From: Paenibacillus azoreducens
GTDB taxonomy: Bacteria > Bacillota > Bacilli > Paenibacillales > Paenibacillaceae
Length of the DNA stretch: 64,000 nt
Reading direction: 5' to 3'
Assembly: GCF_021654775.1 (NCBI RefSeq)
Contig: NZ_AP025343.1
Location: 6,886,001-6,950,000 of the forward strand
Shown: positions 17,123-24,516 of the stretch, piece after piece
Layout of the letters: each line of letters starts with the position of its first letter
Numbering within the stretch: position 1 is the first letter of the stretch
The notes under the pieces: generated by a model
What the model saw: only the letters and a program-made list of their open reading frames with translations
Database searches by the model: none
What the model was told of the DNA's origin: nothing
Translations under genes and position numbers: made by a program

Positions 17123-18754
17123 TTAAAATAAACCGGATATCCGTCCGTCATCGTCAATGCTCATATGCACGGCGGCAGGAGACTTCGGAAGTCCCGGCAT
17201 CGTCATGATATTTCCGGTATGGACCACGACAAAACCCGCTCCCGCGGATAGCGAGATCTCCCGCACCTGAACTTTGAAGCCTTCAGGGGCTCCAAGCAGC
17301 TTCGGCTGATCCGAGAAGGAATATTGTGTTTTGGCCATGCATACAGGGACATTGCCGTATCCAAGCTGCTCGATATCCTTCAGGCTTCGCAGGGCTGCCG
17401 GAGAATAACTCACCTCTGCCCCGCGGTAGATCTCACGGACGATGGTTTCGATTTTGGTGCGGATATCCGTATCAAGCGCATACAGCGGACGATAGTTGGA
17501 CGATTCCTTCTCCAGCAGATCTGTTAATGCTTTTGCCAGCTCCAGACCGCCTGCGCTGCCTTCCGCCCATACATTAGATACTGCTGCCGGAACATTCATC
17601 GCGCGGCACTCGGCCAACACCCGCTCCACCTCTTCGGGCAAATCGTCGGCAAAATGGTTAATCGCCACTACGGCCGGTACGCCGAACTTCTTCAGATTCT
17701 CCACATGTCTCTTCATGTTGGACAAGCCGTCTTCCAGCGCCTTCATGCCCGTCTCACGCAGCCGGTCTTTGGCCATCCCGCCGTTATACTTGAGCGCCTT
17801 GACGGTCACCACCAGTACTGCGGCTGCAGGACTCAGGCCAGCCTGACGGCATTTGATATCCAAAAACTTCTCGGCTCCGAGATCAGCGCCAAAACCAGCC
17901 TCCGTCACAACAATCTCCCCAAGTTTCAGGGCGAGGCGCGTTCCGAGCACGCTGCTGCAGCCATGGGCAATATTGGCGAAAGGACCACCGTGAACGATAA
18001 CCGGGGTGCCTTCAAGCGTCTGGACGAGATTAGGTTTGATTGCGTCCTTCAGCAGAATCGTCATCGCTTCGACAGCGTCAAGCTGTGCAGCCGTTACGGC
18101 CTCTCCATCCTGATTGTAGCCGGTAATGATCCGGCCAAGGCGCTCCTTCAAGTCGCCGAGACCCGTACTCAGACAGAGAATGGCCATAACCTCCGAGGCA
18201 GTCGTAATCAGGAAGCCGCCTTCGCGTACGGCGCCGTTACCGTCGCCAAGCCCTGTTACGATGCTGCGCAGACTGCGGTCATTCATGTCCATTGCCCGTT
18301 TCCAGACGATCCGCTGCGGATTCAGCCGCAGGACATTGCCCTGATGGATATGGTTGTCGATCATGGCCGCCAGCAGGTTATGGGCTGAGGTAATGGCGTG
18401 AAGATCTCCCGTAAAATGCAAATTGATATCTTCCGCCGGAACAATTTGCGCTTTGCCGCTACCCGTCGCTCCGCCTTTCATGCCAAAGCACGGACCGAGC
18501 GAAGGTTCGCGCAAGGCGGCGACCGTCCGGTGCCCGGCCGCGTTTAACGCCTGCGCAAGACCGATGGTGGTCAGCGTTTTGCCCTCCCCGGCCGGGGTTG
18601 GGTTCATTGCGGTCACCAGTACCAGCTTGCCGTCCTGGCGCGTACGCACGCGTTCCCACAATGAAGGGCTGAGCTTCGCTTTGTATCGGCCGTATAATTC
18701 CAGTTCCTCTTCTTCGATCCCGGCTAATGCCGCAACTTCCAAGATTGGTTTCAT
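17123..18754 (-). CDS. fhs: Formate--tetrahydrofolate ligase
   Basis: A 543-residue cytosolic enzyme that joins formate to tetrahydrofolate with ATP, giving 10-formyl-THF for purine and formyl-Met synthesis. The P-loop TPAGEGKT is at residues 53-60. GATGSGKAQIVPAEDINLHFTG, TGLGDGNGAVREGGFLIT and the HGGPFANIAHGCSS block are family signatures, and length is close to the usual 550-560. AGGAGG lies 11 bases before the ATG at 18754. It is a single gene after the formate channel on the same strand, separated by 900 bp of repeats. A long stem lies in its leader. Confidence 0.97.
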   Translation of the reverse strand: MKPILEVAALAGIEEEELELYGRYKAKLSPSLWERVRTRQDGKLVLVTAMNPTPAGEGKTLTTIGLAQALNAAGHRTVAALREPSLGPCFGMKGGATGSGKAQIVPAEDINLHFTGDLHAITSAHNLLAAMIDNHIHQGNVLRLNPQRIVWKRAMDMNDRSLRSIVTGLGDGNGAVREGGFLITTASEVMAILCLSTGLGDLKERLGRIITGYNQDGEAVTAAQLDAVEAMTILLKDAIKPNLVQTLEGTPVIVHGGPFANIAHGCSSVLGTRLALKLGEIVVTEAGFGADLGAEKFLDIKCRQAGLSPAAAVLVVTVKALKYNGGMAKDRLRETGMKALEDGLSNMKRHVENLKKFGVPAVVAINHFADDLPEEVERVLAECRAMNVPAAVSNVWAEGSAGGLELAKALTDLLEKESSNYRPLYALDTDIRTKIETIVREIYRGAEVSYSPAALRSLKDIEQLGYGNVPVCMAKTQYSFSDQPKLLGAPEGFKVQVREISLSAGAGFVVVHTGNIMTMPGLPKSPAAVHMSIDDDGRISGLF

Positions 18755-18796
18755 GACCTGATCGTACCTCCTATGTACTATAGTTCAAATCCCTAA

Positions 18797-18845
18797 TTGC
18801 CCGGGGTGCCCGCCGAAAAAAGAGCCTGCCTCTTGCGGGCAGACC
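18797..18845 (-). other. Stem-loop in the fhs leader
   Basis: On the minus strand GGGGTCTGCCCGC pairs with GCGGGCACCCC (two-base bulge), enclosing a small AAGAG/CTCTT hairpin followed by six T residues. It lies about 45-90 bases before the fhs start. A terminator inside a larger stem could be an attenuator, but it does not match the THF riboswitch consensus I know. Confidence 0.4.
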
Positions 18846-18874
18846 CCTATGACTTGTTTCCAAAGATGTTATAT

Positions 18875-19018
18875 TCATGATTGCCAATGTTGCGGCAGCT
18901 GTTCAATCGCGTCTATCATGGCTTCCGGGTGATTCCCACAGCTTTCTGGCCAGCCGCCGAAATGACGGTTGAAACGCAAATAGACAGACGTTTTGCTTCC
19001 CCACCTTTCTTTTAGTGC
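18875..19018 (-). pseudogene. C-terminal gene remnant cut by a repeat element
   Basis: Reading the minus strand from the edge of the repeat at 19020 to a TGA at 18875-18877 gives 47 codons of protein-like sequence, including RFNRHFGGWPES and NHPEAMIDAIEQLPQHW. Composition is that of a folded protein end, and no start codon is present. The frame begins where the MITE-like element ends, so the element appears to have removed or displaced the 5' part. I do not recognise the family. It could instead be chance. Confidence 0.35.
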
Positions 19019-19019
19019 G

Positions 19020-19298
19020 TGTTCAAAAAGGACGGTTTTCAGCACCGAGAAGGTTGAATGAAGCTAGGGACTGAGGAGCGGAGCGTACGTTTAGGTACGT
19101 GAGCACCGAAGGCCCGGCTGAATTCAAGATTCGATGCCGAATCCACTTCTTGATTCACTTCGTGTTAGATATAGAATTTATTCGTTATCAGCAGTGCTGA
19201 TGAAATTCTATATCGCAAGAAAACCTACCGTGAATCGCGGTCGCTCATCCTTGATTGGCCTCGATTGGTTTTCTTATCAAAAGTGAACTTTTTGAACA
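19020..19298. repeat. MITE-like element, TGTTCAAAAAG family, copy 2 (long, with nested repeat)
   Basis: A 279-bp unit bounded by perfect 11-bp terminal inverted repeats TGTTCAAAAAG (19020-19030) and CTTTTTGAACA (19288-19298). Inside are an ACGTAC-rich small palindrome and, at 19168-19223, a complete member of the GATATAGAAT hairpin family in the opposite orientation to copies A and B. No coding capacity. Confidence 0.7.
19168..19223. repeat. Hairpin-family repeat, copy D (nested)
   Basis: GATATAGAATTT (19168-19179) pairs with AAATTCTATATC (19203-19214), followed by GCAAGAAAA. It is the reverse complement of the pattern TTTTCTTGCGA(T)TATAGAAT seen at 6827 and 24378. Confidence 0.6.
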
Positions 19299-19317
19299 AC
19301 CTCTTTTAGCAAATCAT

Positions 19318-19728
19318 TTATCTGCCCCTGTGCTTGGCTTTGGCTTTCCGGACGGCGATTTCACGCTTTCTGGCAGCCAGCGCCTCGCGCTGCTCCTTAC
19401 CGAGACGGGATCGTTCTTGCTTGCGTTTTTCAAGCTCCAGCCTCATGGCTTCCTGGCTTGCGCTGCTGACTCCGCGGGATCTGGTTTCCCGGGCGGCCAA
19501 TCGGGCCAGCCTTTTCGGATTGACAGCCTTGCGCGGAGCTTTGTTAGCGGTTACGCCGACGGACAGCCTCTCCACCAGCGCAGGCAGCTCCTGCAGGACA
19601 AATTCCCAAACCTGCTGAAGCGAAGGCTCTGCGCCGAAAGTATGCTTACCTGCCATTACCTTGCCCCCGCTTTCCACTTCAACGACTCCGACCCAATAAG
19701 GTTCATCAAAAAATACGGTTAATTTCAT
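19318..19728 (-). CDS. yjdF: YjdF family protein (DUF2992)
   Basis: A 136-residue protein of the YjdF/DUF2992 family, of unknown function, linked in Bacillus to a riboswitch that binds diverse azaaromatic compounds. The N-terminal part MKLTVFFDEPYWVGVVEVE begins an about 60-residue beta-rich domain that includes HTFGAEPSLQQVWEFVLQ. The C-terminal half is a very basic helical tail (RLELEKRKQERSRLGKEQRE), compatible with RNA binding. The ATG at 19728 follows GGGGAGAACC. A strong promoter and a structured leader of about 130 bases lie upstream and match the expected riboswitch place. Confidence 0.87.
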   Translation of the reverse strand: MKLTVFFDEPYWVGVVEVESGGKVMAGKHTFGAEPSLQQVWEFVLQELPALVERLSVGVTANKAPRKAVNPKRLARLAARETRSRGVSSASQEAMRLELEKRKQERSRLGKEQREALAARKREIAVRKAKAKHRGR

Positions 19729-19731
19729 GGT

Positions 19732-19860
19732 GGTTCTCCCCTCTATTTTAACATCGGAGCGTTGGACATCCCGAGGGGGAAGGCTACTGACATGAATCGG
19801 TTTGGGGCATTTCGCCGCTTCATGCGTCCGGACTACCAACCGGACCGTGTTTTTACGTTC
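19732..19860 (-). promoter_or_regulatory. Probable yjdF riboswitch
   Basis: The leader starts with a conserved-looking AAAAACACGGTCCGGTTGGT and AGTCCGGACGCATGAA segment and GCGAAATGCCCCAAACCG, which I recognise as the yjdF RNA pattern. Near the end CTTCCCCCTC can pair with the ribosome site GAGGGGAG, so control is probably at translation start. The rest of the 19729-20057 gap is the promoter and the helicase terminator. Confidence 0.65.
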
Positions 19861-19867
19861 CACTATC

Positions 19868-19895
19868 ATCATACACGAGTGAAAAACAAGTGCAA
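19868..19895 (-). promoter_or_regulatory. Promoter of yjdF
   Basis: TTGCAC (19890-19895) and TATGAT (19868-19873) are separated by 16 bp on the minus strand, placing the transcript start near 19860, just before the riboswitch. Confidence 0.6.
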
Positions 19896-20010
19896 GCCGC
19901 CATTTATTTTGTTCACGCCTTATTCGAAAGTACGTTAGGCTGTTCCTTCATTGCCCACATGGTTCTTTGCACCGCGCCCGGCTTGAGATTTCCGGACCGG
20001 CGAATGCCAA

Positions 20011-20047
20011 ATAACCGGAGGATGCCTTGAAGGCTCCTTCCGGTTAT
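20011..20047 (-). terminator. Terminator of the DEAD-box helicase gene
   Basis: ATAACCGGAGGA and TCCTTCCGGTTAT form a stem with inner GCCTT/AAGGC pairing, about 10 bp after the helicase stop. Confidence 0.65.
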
Positions 20048-20057
20048 CACTTTCATT

Positions 20058-21491
20058 CTATTTCCGTCCCGATCTGCCGCCCCGGCGTCCGCCGGATTGG
20101 GCTCCGCGCCCGCTGCGGCCTTGACCGCGGCTGCTGCCTTCGGCTCCGCGTCCTGCCCCGCCGCGCGCATCTCCCTTGCGGGAAGACGAGCGTGACCCTT
20201 TATCCTCGCTGCGGGATTGCCTTTGGCCGGGCGGCTTGTCTCCGGCCCCTTGGCCGCGGCGACCGCCGGGTGACGGCCGCTGCTGACCGCGCCGGCGATC
20301 CGGTTCCTTCCGCCCGCCTCTGCCCGGGCTGACAGCGGAGGCTCTTGATGCGCCCGCCTCCACGATTTCGCCGTCTTTCTCATACCGCCGGCGTTCAATC
20401 GTATGATTGATGCCCTGCTCAATGCGCTGCAGCTCGCCTTTGTCCCGGGGCGATACCAGTGTAATCGCCATTCCTTTTCCTCCGGCACGGCCTGTCCGGC
20501 CGATGCGGTGGATATAGCTGTCAACTTCATGCGGGATATCGTAGTTGAAGACATGGGTCACGCCTTCAACGTCCAGTCCCCGCGCCGCTACATCCGTGGC
20601 TACCAACAGCTGGAGCTTCGCCTCTCGAAACCGTTTCATGACCTGCTCCCGCTTCGCTTGCGACAAATCTCCATGCAGTTCATCCGAAGCGTATCCCTGC
20701 TCCAGCAGCGCGGAGTTTAGCGTCGAAGCCCGCCGCTTGGTACGGCAGAAAATAATGGCCAGAAACGGCCGATAGGTCTCAATCATGGACACCAGCGCCT
20801 GCTGCTTGGTCCGGTCTGTCACCTCGACCGCCAGCTGGCGGATATGCTGCAGCGGCACCGGCGACTTCTCCGCTTTGACGGTCACGTCCACAGCATCGCG
20901 GGTGTAAAAGGAAGCCAACCGCTTGATTTCGGCCGGCATCGTCGCGGAGTACAGCAGCGTCTGCCGTTTGTGGGGCAGCGCCTGAATCAGCGCTTCAACT
21001 TCGTCCAGGAAGCCCATATGCAGCATCTGATCCGCTTCGTCAAGCACCAGCGTCTTCACGCCGCCAAGCTCAAGGGTGCCCCGCCGTAAATGGTCGTTCA
21101 ACCGGCCCGGCGTACCGATGATCAGATGGCGCCCGCCCTCCAGCTTGCGCAGCTGCTTGTCTACATCCTGGCCTCCGTATACGGCCAATATCCGGATCTC
21201 CGTTCCCCGGGCAAGCTTCCGCGCCTCCTCGGTAATTTGCAGCGCCAGCTCGCGTGTCGGCGCAATGATCAGGGCCTGCGGATAAGCGCGGGCCGGATCC
21301 AGCTTTTGCATGATCGGCAGCAGGAAAGCGAGCGTTTTCCCGCTTCCTGTCCGCGCACGGGCAATCACGTCTTGGCCCGCCAACAGCAGCGGAATCGTCT
21401 CCATCTGTACCGGCGTAGGCACGGCGATGCCGTTCTCCCTAAGTGCCGCCACCCATTGATCCTGTAAGCCAAGCTCTATAAAATTTGGCAA
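20058..21491 (-). CDS. DEAD-box RNA helicase with Arg/Gly-rich tail
   Basis: A 477-residue ATP-dependent RNA helicase. The N-terminal Q motif (FIELGLQ...PTPVQMETIPLLL), Walker A ARTGSGKT (residues 46-53), DEAD in VLDEADQMLHMGF, SAT in YSATMPAE and the C-terminal HRIGRTGRAG are all present. From about residue 370 the chain is low complexity, rich in R, G, S and Q, typical of the RNA-binding tails of CshA/DeaD-type helicases. The best start is TTG at 21491, five bases after AGGTGG; TTG at 21512 would add seven residues. It is a single gene. Confidence 0.94.
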   Translation of the reverse strand: MPNFIELGLQDQWVAALRENGIAVPTPVQMETIPLLLAGQDVIARARTGSGKTLAFLLPIMQKLDPARAYPQALIIAPTRELALQITEEARKLARGTEIRILAVYGGQDVDKQLRKLEGGRHLIIGTPGRLNDHLRRGTLELGGVKTLVLDEADQMLHMGFLDEVEALIQALPHKRQTLLYSATMPAEIKRLASFYTRDAVDVTVKAEKSPVPLQHIRQLAVEVTDRTKQQALVSMIETYRPFLAIIFCRTKRRASTLNSALLEQGYASDELHGDLSQAKREQVMKRFREAKLQLLVATDVAARGLDVEGVTHVFNYDIPHEVDSYIHRIGRTGRAGGKGMAITLVSPRDKGELQRIEQGINHTIERRRYEKDGEIVEAGASRASAVSPGRGGRKEPDRRRGQQRPSPGGRRGQGAGDKPPGQRQSRSEDKGSRSSSRKGDARGGAGRGAEGSSRGQGRSGRGAQSGGRRGGRSGRK

Positions 21492-21547
21492 TCCATCCAC
21501 CTCTAGTCTCAATATTCATCTCAGGATTTTGCAAAATCCTCATCTCT

Positions 21548-23218
21548 TCAAAACTTTCCCGACTTAAAAATAGAGTATAGCAGCCACACCACCATCAAAA
21601 ATGCGACGCCAAATCCGATAGCTATGACCGGGAAATGCCATAGAATCGAGGATTGGCGGTTCATCGAGGAGCCGATGATCAGCCCCACCATGATGATGCT
21701 GAAGGCCAGCAGCACAATGCTGAACGACAGCCTGTTGCTGATCTGGTCCAGCTTGCGCATCAAAGATTCCATCTCGGGAACACTGATTTCCACCTTCAGC
21801 TTGCCTTTGCTGATCAGCGCGGACAGCTGTCTCGTTTGGGCGGGAATATCCAGCAGCGCTTCGGCCAGGCTGGCCGCGCCGCCGAGCAGCTTGCCGCGCA
21901 GGCGGCGGGCGCTGAACCGCTCCCTGGCAAGCTTGCGTCCGAAAGGCTCGGCCATATCGATAATGCTGAGCGAGGGATCAAGCTTCTGAATGACGCCTTC
22001 CATCGTCAGCAGCGCTTTGCCGAGCAGCGTCAAATCGGGAGGCATCACGATGGCATGACGCTGGGCAACGCCAAACAAATCATTAAGCGCCTTGCCGATG
22101 CCGATTTCAGAAAACGGAATATCATAATACTCGTCGCGTAAAATACCCAGATCCTTGCGCAAAGAGTCCATATCATTGTCTTCCGGCAGCAAGCCAAGGC
22201 GCAAAATGGCCCGGACCATGCTGTCGGTATTTTTACGCATAAGTGCGATAATGAGTTCGGATAAATGATGTTTCATGTCTTCACTAAGTCGCCCGACCAT
22301 GCCGAAATCCAGAAAAGCCAAGCTGCCGTCTTTCCGGACCAATAAGTTTCCGGGGTGCGGATCGGCATGAAAAAAACCCTCGATAAACATCTGATGCAGC
22401 ATGGCATTCACAAACCGCTTGGCGATAAGCTGCAGATCAAAACCGCTCTCTTCCAGCTGCTCCGACTGGCTTAGGGTCACGCCCTCCACGTATTCCATCG
22501 TCATGACACGCGAAGAGGTATACTGCCAGTGGATTTGCGGGATAAAAATATGCGCGTCGTTTTGAAACTGCAGCGCGATTTTCTCCGTATTGCGTCCTTC
22601 CCGGCTGTAGTCCATTTCCGCCAGCAGGGATTTGGAGAATTCCTCTACAAGTCGGACCATTTGATAACGTCGGGCCCATTCCCATCGCTTTTCCGCCAGC
22701 ACCATCAGGTTCCGCAAGATGCCCAGATCCCGCGTAATGGTCTGCAGCGCGCCGGGACGTTGAATTTTCACTGCTACTTCTTCACCGGACTTCAGCCTGC
22801 CTAGATGAACCTGTCCAATAGAGGCGGCCGCCACCGGTATGTCATCAAACCGTTCGAAAATCTCTTCGACCGGCATATCCAGCTCTTCTGCCAAAATGCT
22901 TCGCGCAGCCTCCGACGGAAACGGAGGAACCTGGTCCTGCAGCTTCACCAGCTCTTGGATGATGGAATCCGGCAGCAAATCCGAGCGCGTGCTGGCAAGC
23001 TGCCCCAGCTTCACAAACGTCGGGCCGAGATCCTCAAGAACAAGCCGGATGCGCTCTCCAAGCGTCTTGGTTTCCGGTGACTCATGTTTAACCCAGCGCC
23101 GGGGCATGGACAGCAGCTGGAACAGTCCCAATTCCTCCACCATGTAGCCAAAGCCATGACGCATGAGCGCCATGGCGATCTCCCGGTAGCGGCCGGTATG
23201 TCTGATACGCACCGCCAT
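21548..23218 (-). CDS. ABC1/UbiB family atypical kinase
   Basis: A 556-residue protein of the UbiB/AarF/ADCK family, atypical kinases or ATPases linked to quinone biology in other bacteria. The N-terminal extension holds the invariant KxGQ motif (LGPTFVKLGQLASTR), then VAVKIQRPG, FFHADPHPGNLL and AFLDFGMVGRL. Two hydrophobic helices at the very C-terminus anchor it to the membrane. In Gram-positives without ubiquinone its role is unclear. The start lies one base after the stop of the phasin-like gene, so the two are translationally coupled. No strong ribosome site of its own is visible. Confidence 0.93.
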   Translation of the reverse strand: MAVRIRHTGRYREIAMALMRHGFGYMVEELGLFQLLSMPRRWVKHESPETKTLGERIRLVLEDLGPTFVKLGQLASTRSDLLPDSIIQELVKLQDQVPPFPSEAARSILAEELDMPVEEIFERFDDIPVAAASIGQVHLGRLKSGEEVAVKIQRPGALQTITRDLGILRNLMVLAEKRWEWARRYQMVRLVEEFSKSLLAEMDYSREGRNTEKIALQFQNDAHIFIPQIHWQYTSSRVMTMEYVEGVTLSQSEQLEESGFDLQLIAKRFVNAMLHQMFIEGFFHADPHPGNLLVRKDGSLAFLDFGMVGRLSEDMKHHLSELIIALMRKNTDSMVRAILRLGLLPEDNDMDSLRKDLGILRDEYYDIPFSEIGIGKALNDLFGVAQRHAIVMPPDLTLLGKALLTMEGVIQKLDPSLSIIDMAEPFGRKLARERFSARRLRGKLLGGAASLAEALLDIPAQTRQLSALISKGKLKVEISVPEMESLMRKLDQISNRLSFSIVLLAFSIIMVGLIIGSSMNRQSSILWHFPVIAIGFGVAFLMVVWLLYSIFKSGKF

Positions 23219-23219
23219 A

Positions 23220-23561
23220 TTATTGATTATCCGTTTCGGCGTTTATTACCCCGCCGGTTTCCTCGAGTTCGGCAATCCGCTTTTCCAATGCGGCTATACG
23301 CTGTTCCAGGCTGGCCACATCGTTTTCGGAAGGTACATGAAGCTCTGTTAAAATCCGCTGGATTTGCTCGCGCAAATAATCCTTGAATTGGGATTTCTCT
23401 TCTTCGCCGCGCTCGACAAGCCGTTCAATCAGCTCCTTGGATTCCGTAGGCGCAAGTTCTCCTCGTTTGACCAGCTCTTCAACCGTTTTTTCGATCTTCT
23501 CCTTGCTGACTATCGTAAGACCCCATCCTAACGAAATTGCCTTTTTCAACAGATCACTCAT
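23220..23561 (-). CDS. Phasin-family / coiled-coil protein, UbiB partner
   Basis: A 113-residue helical protein: a short N-terminal block (LLKKAISLGWGLTIVSKEKIEKTVEELVKRGE), then a charged amphipathic region and a C-terminal coiled coil (LEQRIAALEKRIAELE). It resembles the polyhydroxyalkanoate granule-associated phasin family (PhaF/PhaI-like), whose members often precede UbiB-like genes. GGGAGG stands before the ATG. No PHA synthase is in the window, so a lipid- or membrane-associated role with the kinase is as likely as a granule role. Confidence 0.8.
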   Translation of the reverse strand: MSDLLKKAISLGWGLTIVSKEKIEKTVEELVKRGELAPTESKELIERLVERGEEEKSQFKDYLREQIQRILTELHVPSENDVASLEQRIAALEKRIAELEETGGVINAETDNQ

Positions 23562-23631
23562 GTTTTATTCCCTCCCAAACGATATTTCCCTTATTATACC
23601 CTGAAATCTTTGCCAATATGAACAGACGGAA

Positions 23632-24270
23632 TCAGCTTGGCAAATGTGCCGCCCATGCAGCAGCCTGCAGAATCAGCTTGCGGACCTGCGGGTGCAGGAA
23701 CGTGGGCTCATGGTGTCCGGGCATGAAGTATACGACCCGGCCCAGCCCGTATTCATGTTTCCAGGCTGCCGGATGCCAAGTATCGCCCAGCTTGTATTCC
23801 AGCAGCACCTCCTTCTCCGTAAATGGGTCGAACTCGATTTGGTAAGGTTCTTCGTCCAGCTCGAACGGTTCGACGCCGGCCGTGATCGCATCCTCCCCTT
23901 TCGTGCGGAAAGAAAGCGTCTGGATCGGCGGATGCCCATTAAAACGGCCGCCCAACAATTGGGCCAGTTCGAAGCGGCGGTTCCCCAGCGATAATCCGTT
24001 ATGGAGGACAAGCAAGCCGCCCCCCTGGCTTACATAAGACAGCAGCCCGGAAGTTTGCTGCCTGGACACTTGATCGTCCCAAAGATCGAAATAACATATG
24101 CACAGATCAAAGGGCTTCAGATGTTCCAGCAACAACAGGTTTTTATTTTCGCTGCACTGTACCGAAATCACTTCGTTTAATATATGGCTGACTTGAGCAT
24201 CCACCCCTTGCAGAGGATGGAATTTCGGATGAGTGTAGTCACCAAGCAAAATGCTTTTTTTATTGTACAA
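23632..24270 (-). CDS. ThuA-domain protein (trehalose-utilisation-like)
   Basis: A 212-residue class I glutamine-amidotransferase-like fold of the ThuA family. Recognisable parts are ILLGDYTHPKFHP, GGGLLVLHNG in place of the nucleophile elbow, HPPIQTLSFRTKGEDAITAG and the C-terminal GLGRVVYFMPGHHEPTFLHPQVRKL. The family is linked to sugar metabolism but the reaction is not established. The start is a TTG at 24270, eight bases after AGGAGG. The gene is alone, between the phasin gene and a hairpin repeat. Confidence 0.82.
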   Translation of the reverse strand: MYNKKSILLGDYTHPKFHPLQGVDAQVSHILNEVISVQCSENKNLLLLEHLKPFDLCICYFDLWDDQVSRQQTSGLLSYVSQGGGLLVLHNGLSLGNRRFELAQLLGGRFNGHPPIQTLSFRTKGEDAITAGVEPFELDEEPYQIEFDPFTEKEVLLEYKLGDTWHPAAWKHEYGLGRVVYFMPGHHEPTFLHPQVRKLILQAAAWAAHLPS

Positions 24271-24377
24271 GGCTTATTCCTCCTTCTATTGCACACTGTC
24301 CGTGATTTTCTATTTTGTATCATTCCACATTTTTCAAATGATTAAAAAGGCTGGGTAGACCGCTTTTTAACGGAAGC

Positions 24378-24440
24378 TTTTCTTGCGATTATAGAATGCT
24401 TAAGCTCCGCTTTAAAACTTATACATTCTATAATCTAAAG
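24378..24440. repeat. Hairpin-family repeat, copy B
   Basis: Nearly identical to 6827-6890: TCTTGCGATTATAGAATGC on the left, ATACATTCTATAATCTAAAG on the right. It lies between the ThuA-like and HemD-like genes. Confidence 0.7.
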
Positions 24441-24442
24441 AA

Positions 24443-24471
24443 AAAGGGATGCCGCTCTTCTTCGCATCCCT
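24443..24471 (-). terminator. Terminator of the HemD-like gene
   Basis: AGGGATGC pairs with GCATCCCT, with five T residues after it on the minus strand, about 45 bp beyond the stop. Confidence 0.7.
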
Positions 24472-24516
24472 CATGAAGCAAACAACAAAACGATTTATCC
24501 AAAGATAATTTCAATT

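Noticed and set aside
19913..20554. Second minus-strand frame over the helicase tail
   Set aside because: It overlaps the Arg/Gly-rich end of the helicase in another frame and has no ribosome site; low complexity makes several frames open.
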